DNA from: an uncultured Lachnospiraceae bacterium
Lineage (GTDB): Bacteria; Bacillota; Clostridia; Lachnospirales; Lachnospiraceae
Direction of reading: 5' to 3'
NCBI GenBank assembly: GCA_949740725.1
Contig: CATJIO010000114.1
Coordinates: forward strand, 1-55,767
Length of the DNA stretch: 55,767 nucleotides
Each line of letters opens with the position of its first letter. The first letter of the stretch is position 1. The translations under genes and the position numbers were made by a program. The notes beneath the pieces are model-generated. The model saw nothing but the letters and a program-made list of their open reading frames with translations. It was not told where the DNA came from and did no database searches. Below, in pieces: positions 27,456 to 35,325 of the stretch.

Positions 27456-27947
27456 ATGGAAAAGGTAATGGTCATCGGCTGCCCAGGCAGCGGGAAGAGT
27501 ACATTTTCACGGGAGCTTCATCGGATAACCGGGCTTCCGCTTTTTTATCTGGATATGCTCTACCACCAGTCAGACCGGACGATCTCCACAAAGGAGGAAT
27601 TTGACCGGCAGCTGGCTCAGATTTTAGACCAGCAACAGTGGATAATGGACGGCAATTACGGGAGGACTATGTCCAAACGGCTAACACACTGTGACACAGT
27701 ATTTTGGCTGGATTATCCCTTAGAGATTTGCCTTCAGGGATTGGAATCCCGTTTTGGAAAACCTCGGGAAGATATGCCTTGGGTGGAATTGGAGTGGGAT
27801 GAGGAGTTCCTGGAATTTGTGAAAAATTTTCCTGCTGTGAATCGGCCGGAGATACAGGCGTTGATAGAAACCTATGGGAAGGATAAAGAGGTGATTGTTT
27901 TCCATTCCCGGGACATGGCGGCGAGATTTTTAGAACAGCTCAGGTGA
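27456..27947 (+). CDS. P-loop kinase-like protein (adenylate kinase / topology-modulation type)
   Basis: The 163-residue protein has a Walker A motif at the N-terminus (VIGCPGSGKSTFSREL), followed by LFYLDMLYHQSD, WIMDGNYGRTMSKRL and VFWLDYPLEICL. This pattern is found in the small adenylate-kinase-like family often called 'DNA topology modulation protein' (FlaR-like). The true substrate of the family is uncertain. TAGGAGGTATAAAT is an excellent ribosome site, and TGATACAAT (27420-27428) could be an extended -10 box. It is the first gene inside the left end of the island and is probably a passenger. Confidence 0.85.
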   Translation: MEKVMVIGCPGSGKSTFSRELHRITGLPLFYLDMLYHQSDRTISTKEEFDRQLAQILDQQQWIMDGNYGRTMSKRLTHCDTVFWLDYPLEICLQGLESRFGKPREDMPWVELEWDEEFLEFVKNFPAVNRPEIQALIETYGKDKEVIVFHSRDMAARFLEQLR

Positions 27948-28150
27948 AATAGAGGCAGGCCCTGTTTACATATAGATAGAGTAAACCACCTTTTTGATGG
28001 AGAATAGATGAAGGTAAGCTATGGGGCGGCGGTGCTTATCCGGGCAGCGTACCAAGGGGGCGTTATCCCTTTTGAAACTTACAGTGAGATAGAGAGGAGA
28101 TATAAGATTGCCACATTTTTCACGGCAAAGCCGGAGGAGAAAGGAGAAAA

Positions 28151-29878
28151 ATGTCGAAAAAGCGTGTTGTCTTTTACGGAAGAGTAAGCACGCAAAGCGA
28201 GGAGCAGTTGTCCGCTCTGGGAAATCAGATGAGCTGGTATGACCAGCTTTTGATGCAGCATCCAGACTGGGAGATGGTAGGGAAATATGAGGATGCGGGG
28301 ATTACAGGAACCAGCGTCCGTAAGAGAAAAGGCTTCCAGAGAATGCTGGAAGACGGCCTTTTGTTTCACCAGTATGATATGATTATTACCAGGGAAACGA
28401 AACGGTTTGCCCGAAATACAGTGGACGCTTTATCCTATGTACGGCTGCTAAAGGATCATGGAATCCAGGTGTATTTTGTCAGTGATGCTATCCGCACGAT
28501 AGAGGATCGGGATGGAGAGTTGCGGCTAAGCATCATGGCGACCATTGCCCAGGAAGAGAGCAGGAAGACCTCGGAAAATGTCCGGGCAGGCCAGCGGATA
28601 TCCAGGCAGAAGGGGATTCTCCGGGGCACAGGAAATATTTTAGGCTACCGGCGGACAGGAAAAAATCAATATGAAATCGACCCGGAACAGGCCATTATCG
28701 TGAAAAAGATTTATCAGTGGTATCTCAGCGGGGAGGGAATCCGCGGGATTAAACGGAGGCTGGAGGAGGAAGGCCATAAAACGGCTACGGGAAAGGAACA
28801 CTGGCAGCTCCAGGCCATAGACAATGTACTGAAAAATCCCTTTTATATAGGAAAACAACGCCAGCTGGCTTGGATTTCCGACGGGTATCTGACCCAGAAG
28901 CGGGTAAAAAACTTTCCAGAGAAGATAGAGTATATTCAAGGGAATTATGAACCGATTATCCCAGAGGAAGTATTTCAGGAGGTGGGTGCCATCCGCAAAG
29001 CGCGCTATAGCCAGATCCATGGAAAGGGAAAGAAGGGCAGCAAAAGTGTCTGGTGTGGAAGATATCTGTGCGGCTGTGGACGGGGGACGGTAAAGCGGAC
29101 AGCAGGGAGCAAAGAATCGGTGTTTCTGTGCTATTGGCAGCATGTCAATGGCAGAAGGAGAGAGGGCCAGGAGAGAGAGAAGGAACCAGAAGGATGCGGA
29201 TTAAAATCAGTGGCAGAGTGGCAGCTGGACATGATTGCGTATTTTGTGCTCCGCGATCTGTGGGATAGGAGAGAGGAGGATCTGGAACAGGCCGGGAGGG
29301 TGATCGAAGAGTGTTTTCAAGAAGAAAATGGGTTCAGCCTACAGGAGCGGCAGCTCTTTCAAAGGAGGATGGAACAGCTGGAAAAACGGCGAGATAGCCT
29401 GGTCGATATGCGGGCGGATGGGGAGATCACGAAAGAGGAATATGCCTTAAAGCGGCAGGAATATGAGGAAGAACTGGGGATGCTTAAGCAGAAGGCTTTG
29501 GAGGAAGGGAAAGATGGAGAGCTGGCGGGAGAGAAGAGGGAAAGGAAATCAGATGGCATCAAACAGGCGCTAAGCCATCTCATGGACTTTTCATGCCCCA
29601 AATTAAATCGAGATATTGTCGATGGTTTTATCCAAAAGCTGATTCATATTTCTGATTACGAGTTCGCGCTATTTTTATGGGCTGAAGGAAGTTCACCAGA
29701 GCCAGAGGGAAAGACGTTGGTGCTTACCTTTAAAGATGCCAGCTGGTATCGGTCCATGAGCGGGAAGCGGGTGATGAAGGGGAAGTGGGAGGATCTTGTC
29801 ATTCATATCCATGTGTCTGCACAAGAATTTTTAACCCCAGCTACCCAAGAGATCATTTACCGCCATGCATTTCCATAA
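28151..29878 (+). CDS. Large serine recombinase (integrase)
   Basis: The 575-residue protein begins with a resolvase catalytic domain (RVVFYGRVSTQSEEQ; nucleophile S13; ITRETKRFARN and the IATIAQEES-like MATIAQEESRKTSE). A recombinase domain follows (about 165-275; KKIYQWYLSGEGIRGI, VLKNPFYIGK). Then come a zinc ribbon (CGRYLCGCG, C-x-C pairs) and a coiled coil (about 390-450), as in large serine integrases. These enzymes join attP and attB through a 2-bp core. GAAAGGAGAAAA supports the start. It lies 0.8 kb from attL and is the likely enzyme that inserted the island. It could also invert the nearby promoter segment, though the repeats there are unlike the att arms. Confidence 0.95.
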   Translation: MSKKRVVFYGRVSTQSEEQLSALGNQMSWYDQLLMQHPDWEMVGKYEDAGITGTSVRKRKGFQRMLEDGLLFHQYDMIITRETKRFARNTVDALSYVRLLKDHGIQVYFVSDAIRTIEDRDGELRLSIMATIAQEESRKTSENVRAGQRISRQKGILRGTGNILGYRRTGKNQYEIDPEQAIIVKKIYQWYLSGEGIRGIKRRLEEEGHKTATGKEHWQLQAIDNVLKNPFYIGKQRQLAWISDGYLTQKRVKNFPEKIEYIQGNYEPIIPEEVFQEVGAIRKARYSQIHGKGKKGSKSVWCGRYLCGCGRGTVKRTAGSKESVFLCYWQHVNGRRREGQEREKEPEGCGLKSVAEWQLDMIAYFVLRDLWDRREEDLEQAGRVIEECFQEENGFSLQERQLFQRRMEQLEKRRDSLVDMRADGEITKEEYALKRQEYEEELGMLKQKALEEGKDGELAGEKRERKSDGIKQALSHLMDFSCPKLNRDIVDGFIQKLIHISDYEFALFLWAEGSSPEPEGKTLVLTFKDASWYRSMSGKRVMKGKWEDLVIHIHVSAQEFLTPATQEIIYRHAFP

Positions 29879-29914
29879 AAAAGAGGGATTATCCCAGAAA
29901 TTGAGAAAGGAAAG

Positions 29915-29952
29915 AAAAGTGTCTCAAAACCTATAGGTTTTGAGACACTTTT
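29915..29952 (+). terminator. 38-bp perfect palindrome, bidirectional terminator
   Basis: AAAAGTGTCTCAAAACCTA (29915-29933) is followed directly by its exact complement (29934-29952) and then TTTTC. It can end transcription from the integrase gene 36 bases upstream. Read on the other strand it is followed by TCTTTCC and can also stop messages from the promoter-like sequence in the invertible segment. Its right arm is also the left inverted repeat of that segment. Confidence 0.8.
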
Positions 29953-30064
29953 TTCTTTCATCAACTTTAACAACATTACTATAAAATTCTTTAAAAGTCA
30001 ATATGAAAATCTTACTTTTTCTTAGACATTTTTACCAATTTAGAAAAGTGTCTCAAAACCTATA
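29932..30064 (+). repeat. Candidate invertible promoter segment with 21-bp inverted repeats
   Basis: The 21 bases at 29932-29952 are the exact reverse complement of 30044-30064 (core TGTCTCAAAACC). They enclose about 91 bp. The enclosed DNA holds a promoter-like TTGACT/TAATGT pair on the minus strand. Inversion would turn it towards the polysaccharide operon 200 bases downstream. Recombinase-type genes flank it on both sides. Phase-variable promoters of this design are known upstream of polysaccharide loci in gut bacteria; activity here is inferred. Confidence 0.65.
29973..30001 (-). promoter_or_regulatory. Promoter-like sequence inside the invertible segment, pointing away from the operon
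   Basis: On the minus strand TTGACT (29996-30001) and TAATGT (29973-29978) are 17 bp apart. The -10 box keeps only T, A and the last T of the consensus; a better TATAGT overlaps but is only 12 bp from the -35. As seen, it fires into the palindromic terminator. Confidence 0.5.
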
Positions 30065-30263
30065 CATTTTGAAACGAAGAAACCTTATCAGGAAATGTTC
30101 GTAAAAAAAGAGAATGCAAATAACTTCAAATAATAATAAAAAAGAGAATTTAAATTGTGCGAATATAAGTAAAAAAATTTCCGATAAAAAGGCTTTTCAA
30201 ATGAAAAAAACTGTTTTTCAAAAATAAATTCAAATAAGAATAAATATTAAGAGGTGATATTCA
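30065..30263 (+). promoter_or_regulatory. A+T-rich leader of the polysaccharide operon
   Basis: No gene is present. The start of this stretch (ATTTTGAAA) forms a degraded second arm with the repeat just before it. A GAGGTGAT ribosome site lies before the TTG at 30264. I see no convincing fixed sigma-A promoter for the operon here, which is in keeping with expression depending on the switch. Confidence 0.4.
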
Positions 30264-31175
30264 TTGCTTAATGAGATTGTAGATGGAAAAAGTTTGATTG
30301 AAATTTTTATTAGCAATTATGTGGATGGACGTAGCCTGGATGCGAGAACGGAGAAGGCCTACCGCATGGATTTGGAGCATTTTTACGTTTGGATGGCTTC
30401 TATCACCGGAACCGATTCGTTCATAAAGATGGATTCGAATACCAAAGGGCTTGATCAAAAAGAAGAAGATAGTTCATCGATGAAGTGTTGGGAAGACTGG
30501 ATAGAAGCCTATCTGGATTATCTGAGGGGAGAAAAAGGGTTAAGCGCATCGACCATATATAGGAAAAACCGAGTGCTGGGGTATTTTTTGTCTTATCTGG
30601 TTGGCGAGGGAGTGATCGAGGGGTGTCGTCCGTTAAAGCCGGTTTCTTGGCCAAGCAAAAGGGACAAGGAGACAGTTTCAAAGGGGTTGCTGTTAAGAAA
30701 AGACGCGGATGCCTTATTCCGAGCAATGAACCGTGAGTATGAAGGATTGGACAGCGAATTCCGCAGACGTGTCTGTTTACGGGACATGACGATGATGGAG
30801 TTGCTCTTTTACCACAAAATTGAAATTAGCCAGCTACTAAGGATTGAAGTGCAGGACTATGATCAAGGAACAGGAACCCTTCAGATTCGAAGAAAACGGG
30901 GGGACTGCAGCAGTATTCATCTGTATTCCCAGGAACTTTTGCGAAAAATGAAGCTTTGGCTAGAAGAGAGAAAGGCATTTTGTCATGAGGGAGAGTATGA
31001 TGACAGGCTGTTTTTGTCCAAATACGGGAGACCATTATCCATGGAAATGTTTATCCAAATAGTTGAAAAATATCGAAAGCTAGCTGGAATCGATAAAAAG
31101 CTAACACCAAAGGATCTAAAGGAGAGCAGCATGAAACAATATGCCAAAGAGCTGATGATGGAGAGATGCAGCTGA
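30264..31175 (+). CDS. Tyrosine-recombinase-like protein, catalytic residues lost
   Basis: The 303-residue protein has the two-domain plan of XerC/D-type recombinases: an N-terminal SAM-like domain (ARTEKAYRMDLEHFYVWM, KGLSASTIYRKNRVL) and a C-terminal catalytic-type domain (MTMMELLFYHKIEISQLLRI, TLQIRRKRGD, ITP-like LTPKDLKESSMKQYAKEL). Where active enzymes have G-L-R-x-S-E-L, this has K-I-E187-I-S-Q-L; the H-x-x-R box is replaced by KDLKE; no tyrosine box follows because the protein ends at 31175. One base later an overlapping frame reads MQLMEFLRAYSK, hinting at a small frameshift. The start codon is TTG after GAGGTGAT. It may be a DNA-binding regulator of the switch rather than an enzyme. 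Confidence 0.75.
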   Translation: MLNEIVDGKSLIEIFISNYVDGRSLDARTEKAYRMDLEHFYVWMASITGTDSFIKMDSNTKGLDQKEEDSSSMKCWEDWIEAYLDYLRGEKGLSASTIYRKNRVLGYFLSYLVGEGVIEGCRPLKPVSWPSKRDKETVSKGLLLRKDADALFRAMNREYEGLDSEFRRRVCLRDMTMMELLFYHKIEISQLLRIEVQDYDQGTGTLQIRRKRGDCSSIHLYSQELLRKMKLWLEERKAFCHEGEYDDRLFLSKYGRPLSMEMFIQIVEKYRKLAGIDKKLTPKDLKESSMKQYAKELMMERCS

Positions 31176-31230
31176 TGGAGTTTTTGAGAGCATATAGCAA
31201 ATAATTAAGAGGATATGGAGGTGAAAAAGG

Positions 31231-32928
31231 ATGGATTACAAAAAGAAATACCGGCAGTGGAGGGATGATCTTTTTTTTGATGTAGCTACCCGCAGAGAGC
31301 TTATAGAGCTGAGAGACGAAGAAGAAATCAAGGATCGCTTTTATTGTGATCTTACCTTTGGAACCGGAGGTTTACGAGGGGTGATGGGAGCAGGCACTAA
31401 CCGGATGAACAAATATACGGTAGGGAAAGTGACCCTTGGATTGGGGAATTATTTATTGGATTCTTATGGTGAAGAGGCTTGCAAAAGTCGGGGCGTAGTG
31501 ATTGGATACGACACTAGAAATCATAGCGATTTTTTTGCCAAAATAGCGGCAAATGTGCTAAGCAGCATAGGTATCCGAGTATATCTTCACTCCCATGCCC
31601 GTCCTGTTCCACAGCTAAGCTTCTCCGTGAAATTTTGGAATGCTTTAGCCGGTGTAATGATAACCGCCAGCCATAATTCTAAAGAATATAATGGTTATAA
31701 AGTATATGACGAATATGGATGCCAGTTGGTTTTACATCAGGCAGAGCAGGTTATCACTTATGTGGATGCGATAACCGATTATCAAATGATTCGGTTTTGT
31801 GGAGATGAGTCGCTTATTTCTATGGCGGATGTAACAGACAATTTCGTAATCGCTGTGTTGAAACAGAGCCGCTGTGATGATTGTGCAGCCAAAGCTGATT
31901 TAAAAATTGTCTATACGCCGTTGCACGGGACTGGAACTGTGCCAGTACAGAAGGCACTTCGCCTGGATGGATTTGTACAGGTGGACACTGTGGCAGAACA
32001 GTCTATTCCAGATGGAAATTATCATACCGTTATTTCTCCGAATCCGGAAGACCCACATGCCTTAGCGCTTGGCATAGCTCAGGCAGAACGTACAGGGGCT
32101 GATCTAGTTCTCGGTACAGACCCGGATTGCGATCGTGTGGGGATTGCGGTGAGGGGAAGAGAGGGAAAATTCCACCAGATGACCGGTAATCAGGTGGGAG
32201 CGCTACTGATAAAGTTTCTGTTAACGAATTCAGATATGGGGCAATACCTACATCCTGCAGTGATCAAGACGGTGGTTACCTCGGATCTCGGCGCTAATAT
32301 CGCGGGCAAGCACGGGGTTACCGTATTTTCTACGTTAACAGGCTTTAAGTTTATCGGTGAACGGATCACGCAGTTTCAGCAGGCAAAACAAAAAGGCAGA
32401 GAAAATCAGGCATATGACTTTCTCTTTGGTTATGAAGAGTCTTGTGGGTATCTTGCAGGGATACATGCTGGTGATAAAGATGCGGTTGTTTCTTGCCTGT
32501 TAATTAGTGAGATGGCAGCAGAAATTAAGGCGAAAGGGAAAACATTATTGGATGAAATGGAGGCAATCTATTCCGAGTACGGTTATTATCGCGATGCCTT
32601 GGATAGCTTCACAGAGGAGAACATAGATGACCCGAAAAAAATTTCTTCCAAGATGGCTCAGCTACGACTAATGGATTCCCCGTTTAAAGAAACGGAATCT
32701 GTGACAGATTTTCTTCATCCAGTTGCGGCAGAACCAGGATTTGGCTTTCTGCCGGTTTCCGATGTGTTGAAATATCGTTTAAAGGACGGCTCCTGGATTG
32801 CAGTCCGGCCTTCTGGCACAGAGCCGAAAATTAAGATTTACTATAGTGTAAAGGGAAAGGATATGGCTGAGGCAGAAAGGAAGCTGGAAGGGTTCCGAAA
32901 TACAATGCGAATTACCTTGAGCATTTAA
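31231..32928 (+). CDS. Phosphomannomutase/phosphoglucomutase
   Basis: The 565-residue alpha-D-phosphohexomutase has all four family motifs: the phosphoserine loop ITASHNSKEYNGYK (S147), the magnesium site GTDPDCDRVG, the sugar-binding loop GYEESCGYL, and the phosphate-binding loop RPSGTEPKIKIY. It interconverts hexose 6-phosphate and 1-phosphate. Long Firmicutes members (about 570 residues) act on glucose and/or mannose; next to the two following genes a role in making mannose 1-phosphate is likely. ATGGAGGTGAAAAAGG is a good ribosome site. Base use is A+T-richer than that of the flanking chromosome. Confidence 0.93.
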   Translation: MDYKKKYRQWRDDLFFDVATRRELIELRDEEEIKDRFYCDLTFGTGGLRGVMGAGTNRMNKYTVGKVTLGLGNYLLDSYGEEACKSRGVVIGYDTRNHSDFFAKIAANVLSSIGIRVYLHSHARPVPQLSFSVKFWNALAGVMITASHNSKEYNGYKVYDEYGCQLVLHQAEQVITYVDAITDYQMIRFCGDESLISMADVTDNFVIAVLKQSRCDDCAAKADLKIVYTPLHGTGTVPVQKALRLDGFVQVDTVAEQSIPDGNYHTVISPNPEDPHALALGIAQAERTGADLVLGTDPDCDRVGIAVRGREGKFHQMTGNQVGALLIKFLLTNSDMGQYLHPAVIKTVVTSDLGANIAGKHGVTVFSTLTGFKFIGERITQFQQAKQKGRENQAYDFLFGYEESCGYLAGIHAGDKDAVVSCLLISEMAAEIKAKGKTLLDEMEAIYSEYGYYRDALDSFTEENIDDPKKISSKMAQLRLMDSPFKETESVTDFLHPVAAEPGFGFLPVSDVLKYRLKDGSWIAVRPSGTEPKIKIYYSVKGKDMAEAERKLEGFRNTMRITLSI

Positions 32929-32960
32929 GTGTATGTTCAAAAGAAAAGGAGAATGGAAGG

Positions 32961-34274
32961 ATGAATCTAATACTGCTTTCTGGCGGAAGCGGCAAACGCC
33001 TCTGGCCACTTTCAAACGATGTAAGAAGCAAGCAGTTTATTAAGCTGTTTAAGGATGGGAATGGAAATTATGAATCCATGGTTCAGCGTGTTTACCGTCA
33101 GATCATGGCAGTAGATAGCAATACAAAAATCACAGTGGCTACAAGTAGATCCCAGGCAAGCACAATCAAGAATCAATTAGGGGAAAATGTATCTATTTGT
33201 GTAGAACCTTGCCGACGTGATACGTTTCCGGCGATTGTTTTGGCGTCGGCATATTTACATGACGAGCTTGCGGTCCCAGAAAGCGAGACGGTGGTAGCCT
33301 GCCCTGTGGATCCTTATGTGAGCACGGCTTATTATGAAGTAGTTAAGGATGTACAAAAGTTTGCGGAAAGAGGCGGCGCCAATTTTACTTTGTTAGGCAT
33401 TGAGCCAACATACCCCAGCGAAAAATACGGATATATTATTCCAGAGAGTAGCGACCTAATCAGTCAGGTCAAGGAATTTAAAGAAAAACCAGATCTAGAT
33501 ACAGCAAAAAAATATCTTGCTCAGAACGCACTGTGGAATGCTGGTATCTTTGCTTTCCGTCTGGGTTATCTGCTGGATAAAGCCCATAGCATGATTGATT
33601 TCCAGGATTATCGTGATTTATTCAATCGATATCATTGTATGACAAAAATTAGCTTTGACTATGGGATATTGGAACAGGAATCCAGTATTCAGGTAATGCG
33701 ATATCACGGTGACTGGAAAGATGTAGGGACTTGGAACATGGTGGCAGAGGTTATGGCGGATCAGACGAAGGGCCGGACGATTATGGATGAGACTTGTGAG
33801 AACACCAACATTGTCAATGAGCTGGACATTCCGATCCTTTGTTTGGGATGCAAAGATATGATTATTGCCGCCAGTGGCGACGGCATTCTGATTTCAGATA
33901 AAGAGCGCAGCGGCCATATGAAGCCATATGTAGAGAAAATTGAAGTAGAGGCAAGGTATGCGGAAAAATCTTGGGGTACATACAAGGTGATGGATGTTCA
34001 GCCTGGCTCTATGACCATTAAAATTTCGATGAAAGCCGGGCAAAGTATGAGCTATCACATGCACTATTTTCGGGAAGAAGTCTGGACCATTGTCTCGGGG
34101 AAAGGAAAAGTGGTTGTGGATGGAATGGAGCAGCAGCTTGAAACAGGCGATGTGATTACCATTGCAGCTGGCTGTAAACATATGATAGAGGCGGTGACAG
34201 CACTGGATATGATTGAGGTGCAAATCGGAGAAGACATCCATGTCAATGACAAGATTAAATTTCAGATAAAGTAA
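32961..34274 (+). CDS. manC: Mannose-1-phosphate guanylyltransferase with C-terminal cupin
   Basis: The N-terminal nucleotidyltransferase domain carries the pyrophosphorylase signature LLSGGSGKRLWPLSND, with VEPCRRDTFPAIVLA, VACPVDPYV, and FKEKPD. From about residue 330 a cupin domain begins (WGTYKVMDVQPGSMTIKI, SYHMHYFREEVWTIVSGKG, DVITIAAGCKHMIEA), as in type II isomerase/guanylyltransferases. It makes GDP-mannose from mannose 1-phosphate and GTP. At 437 residues it is slightly shorter than usual. It starts 32 bases after the mutase gene and the isomerase gene follows, giving a complete GDP-mannose route. Confidence 0.92.
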   Translation: MNLILLSGGSGKRLWPLSNDVRSKQFIKLFKDGNGNYESMVQRVYRQIMAVDSNTKITVATSRSQASTIKNQLGENVSICVEPCRRDTFPAIVLASAYLHDELAVPESETVVACPVDPYVSTAYYEVVKDVQKFAERGGANFTLLGIEPTYPSEKYGYIIPESSDLISQVKEFKEKPDLDTAKKYLAQNALWNAGIFAFRLGYLLDKAHSMIDFQDYRDLFNRYHCMTKISFDYGILEQESSIQVMRYHGDWKDVGTWNMVAEVMADQTKGRTIMDETCENTNIVNELDIPILCLGCKDMIIAASGDGILISDKERSGHMKPYVEKIEVEARYAEKSWGTYKVMDVQPGSMTIKISMKAGQSMSYHMHYFREEVWTIVSGKGKVVVDGMEQQLETGDVITIAAGCKHMIEAVTALDMIEVQIGEDIHVNDKIKFQIK

Positions 34275-34323
34275 GGCAAGCGGGATAGTAGCTTGAACCA
34301 TATCAAAATAGTTGGAGAAATCT

Positions 34324-35289
34324 ATGGAACCTATGTTGTTAAAACCGATTGGTAAAGATTATCTGTGGGGGGGAATACGGCTAAAAAAAGAATATGGTAA
34401 GGAGCTGGATTGTCATCCTCTTGCAGAAACATGGGAGTGCTCCGCTCATCCAGACGGAGCCAGCCTGGTCATAAGTGGGAAGTATAAAAATATGACATTG
34501 CCCCAAGTGTTTAAACAACATCCAGAATATCTTGGAACTAAGGCACAAGATGGCCTGCTTCCAGTACTGGTAAAGTTAATTGATGCAAATGAAGACCTTT
34601 CAATTCAGGTACATCCAGATGACGTTTATGCGAGGGAGCAGGAACATCAAAAGGGAAAAAGTGAAATGTGGTACGTGCTAGATGCAGAGGAAGGGGCAAG
34701 CTTGATTTATGGATTTCGACATCGTGTGACGCCAGAGATTTTGCGCAATGCATTGAAAACCGGAGACCTGGACAAGCATTTGCAAAAAGTGCCAGTACAT
34801 AAGGGAGACACTTATTTTGTTCCAGCAGGAACTGTGCACGGCATTGGCAAGGGAATTTTAATGGCAGAAATCCAGGAAAGCTCTAATGTGACTTATCGTG
34901 TCTATGATTATAATCGGGTGGATAAAAACGGAAGAAAGAGAGAGCTACACGTGGATAAAGCCATTCAGGTTATGAATATGGATGTGGCTCCAGAGCCGAG
35001 ACAGAAGGTTCGCTTAGTAAATTATGAAATAGGTGGTTCCCGGGAAATACTGTGCCGCTGCCAATATTTTGAAGTTGAACGACTCCAGGTTTCCCAATCC
35101 ATTTCATTTTCTGTGGGGGAAAATTCCTTCCAGGTATTGGTGTGCCTGGAGGGAGATGGCCAGATCCAAGTGATGAATACGGATCAAAAGCCAGTGCGGT
35201 TAAGTAAAGGTGGAACGGTATTTTTGCCAGCTGGAATGGGAACGTGTCTGGTTGTTGGAAAAGCGGCGCTATTGAAAATAAGATGTTAA
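34324..35289 (+). CDS. manA: Mannose-6-phosphate isomerase, class I
   Basis: The 321-residue zinc enzyme matches type I isomerases of Firmicutes: LKPIGKDYLWGG, LAETWECSAHPDGAS, and the metal-binding LSIQVHPDDVYAREQE with FVPAGTVHGIGKG and EIQESSNVTYRVYDY. It converts fructose 6-phosphate to mannose 6-phosphate, the entry point to GDP-mannose. The open frame begins with a TTG at 34312, but the ATG at 34324 has GGAG 6 bases upstream. It is third in the mannose-activation set and is followed by the glycosyltransferases. Confidence 0.93.
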   Translation: MEPMLLKPIGKDYLWGGIRLKKEYGKELDCHPLAETWECSAHPDGASLVISGKYKNMTLPQVFKQHPEYLGTKAQDGLLPVLVKLIDANEDLSIQVHPDDVYAREQEHQKGKSEMWYVLDAEEGASLIYGFRHRVTPEILRNALKTGDLDKHLQKVPVHKGDTYFVPAGTVHGIGKGILMAEIQESSNVTYRVYDYNRVDKNGRKRELHVDKAIQVMNMDVAPEPRQKVRLVNYEIGGSREILCRCQYFEVERLQVSQSISFSVGENSFQVLVCLEGDGQIQVMNTDQKPVRLSKGGTVFLPAGMGTCLVVGKAALLKIRC

Positions 35290-35325
35290 TACATAATTTC
35301 ATGATAAGTTTAGGAACGAGGGCAA

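Noticed and set aside
27964-27986. GTTTAC/GTAAAC dyad before the integrase gene
   Set aside because: Only 6-bp arms in A+T-rich DNA; not enough to call an operator or att site.
29915-30077. The repeats near the integrase as two similar terminators or as transposon ends
   Set aside because: A pair of terminators is possible, but an exact 21-bp inverted match around a promoter-like segment is better explained as recombination sites. No transposase or target duplication was seen.
27321-31200. Anti-phage defence island
   Set aside because: The kinase, integrase and recombinase-like genes have no nuclease, methylase or sensor partner; the cargo is polysaccharide synthesis.
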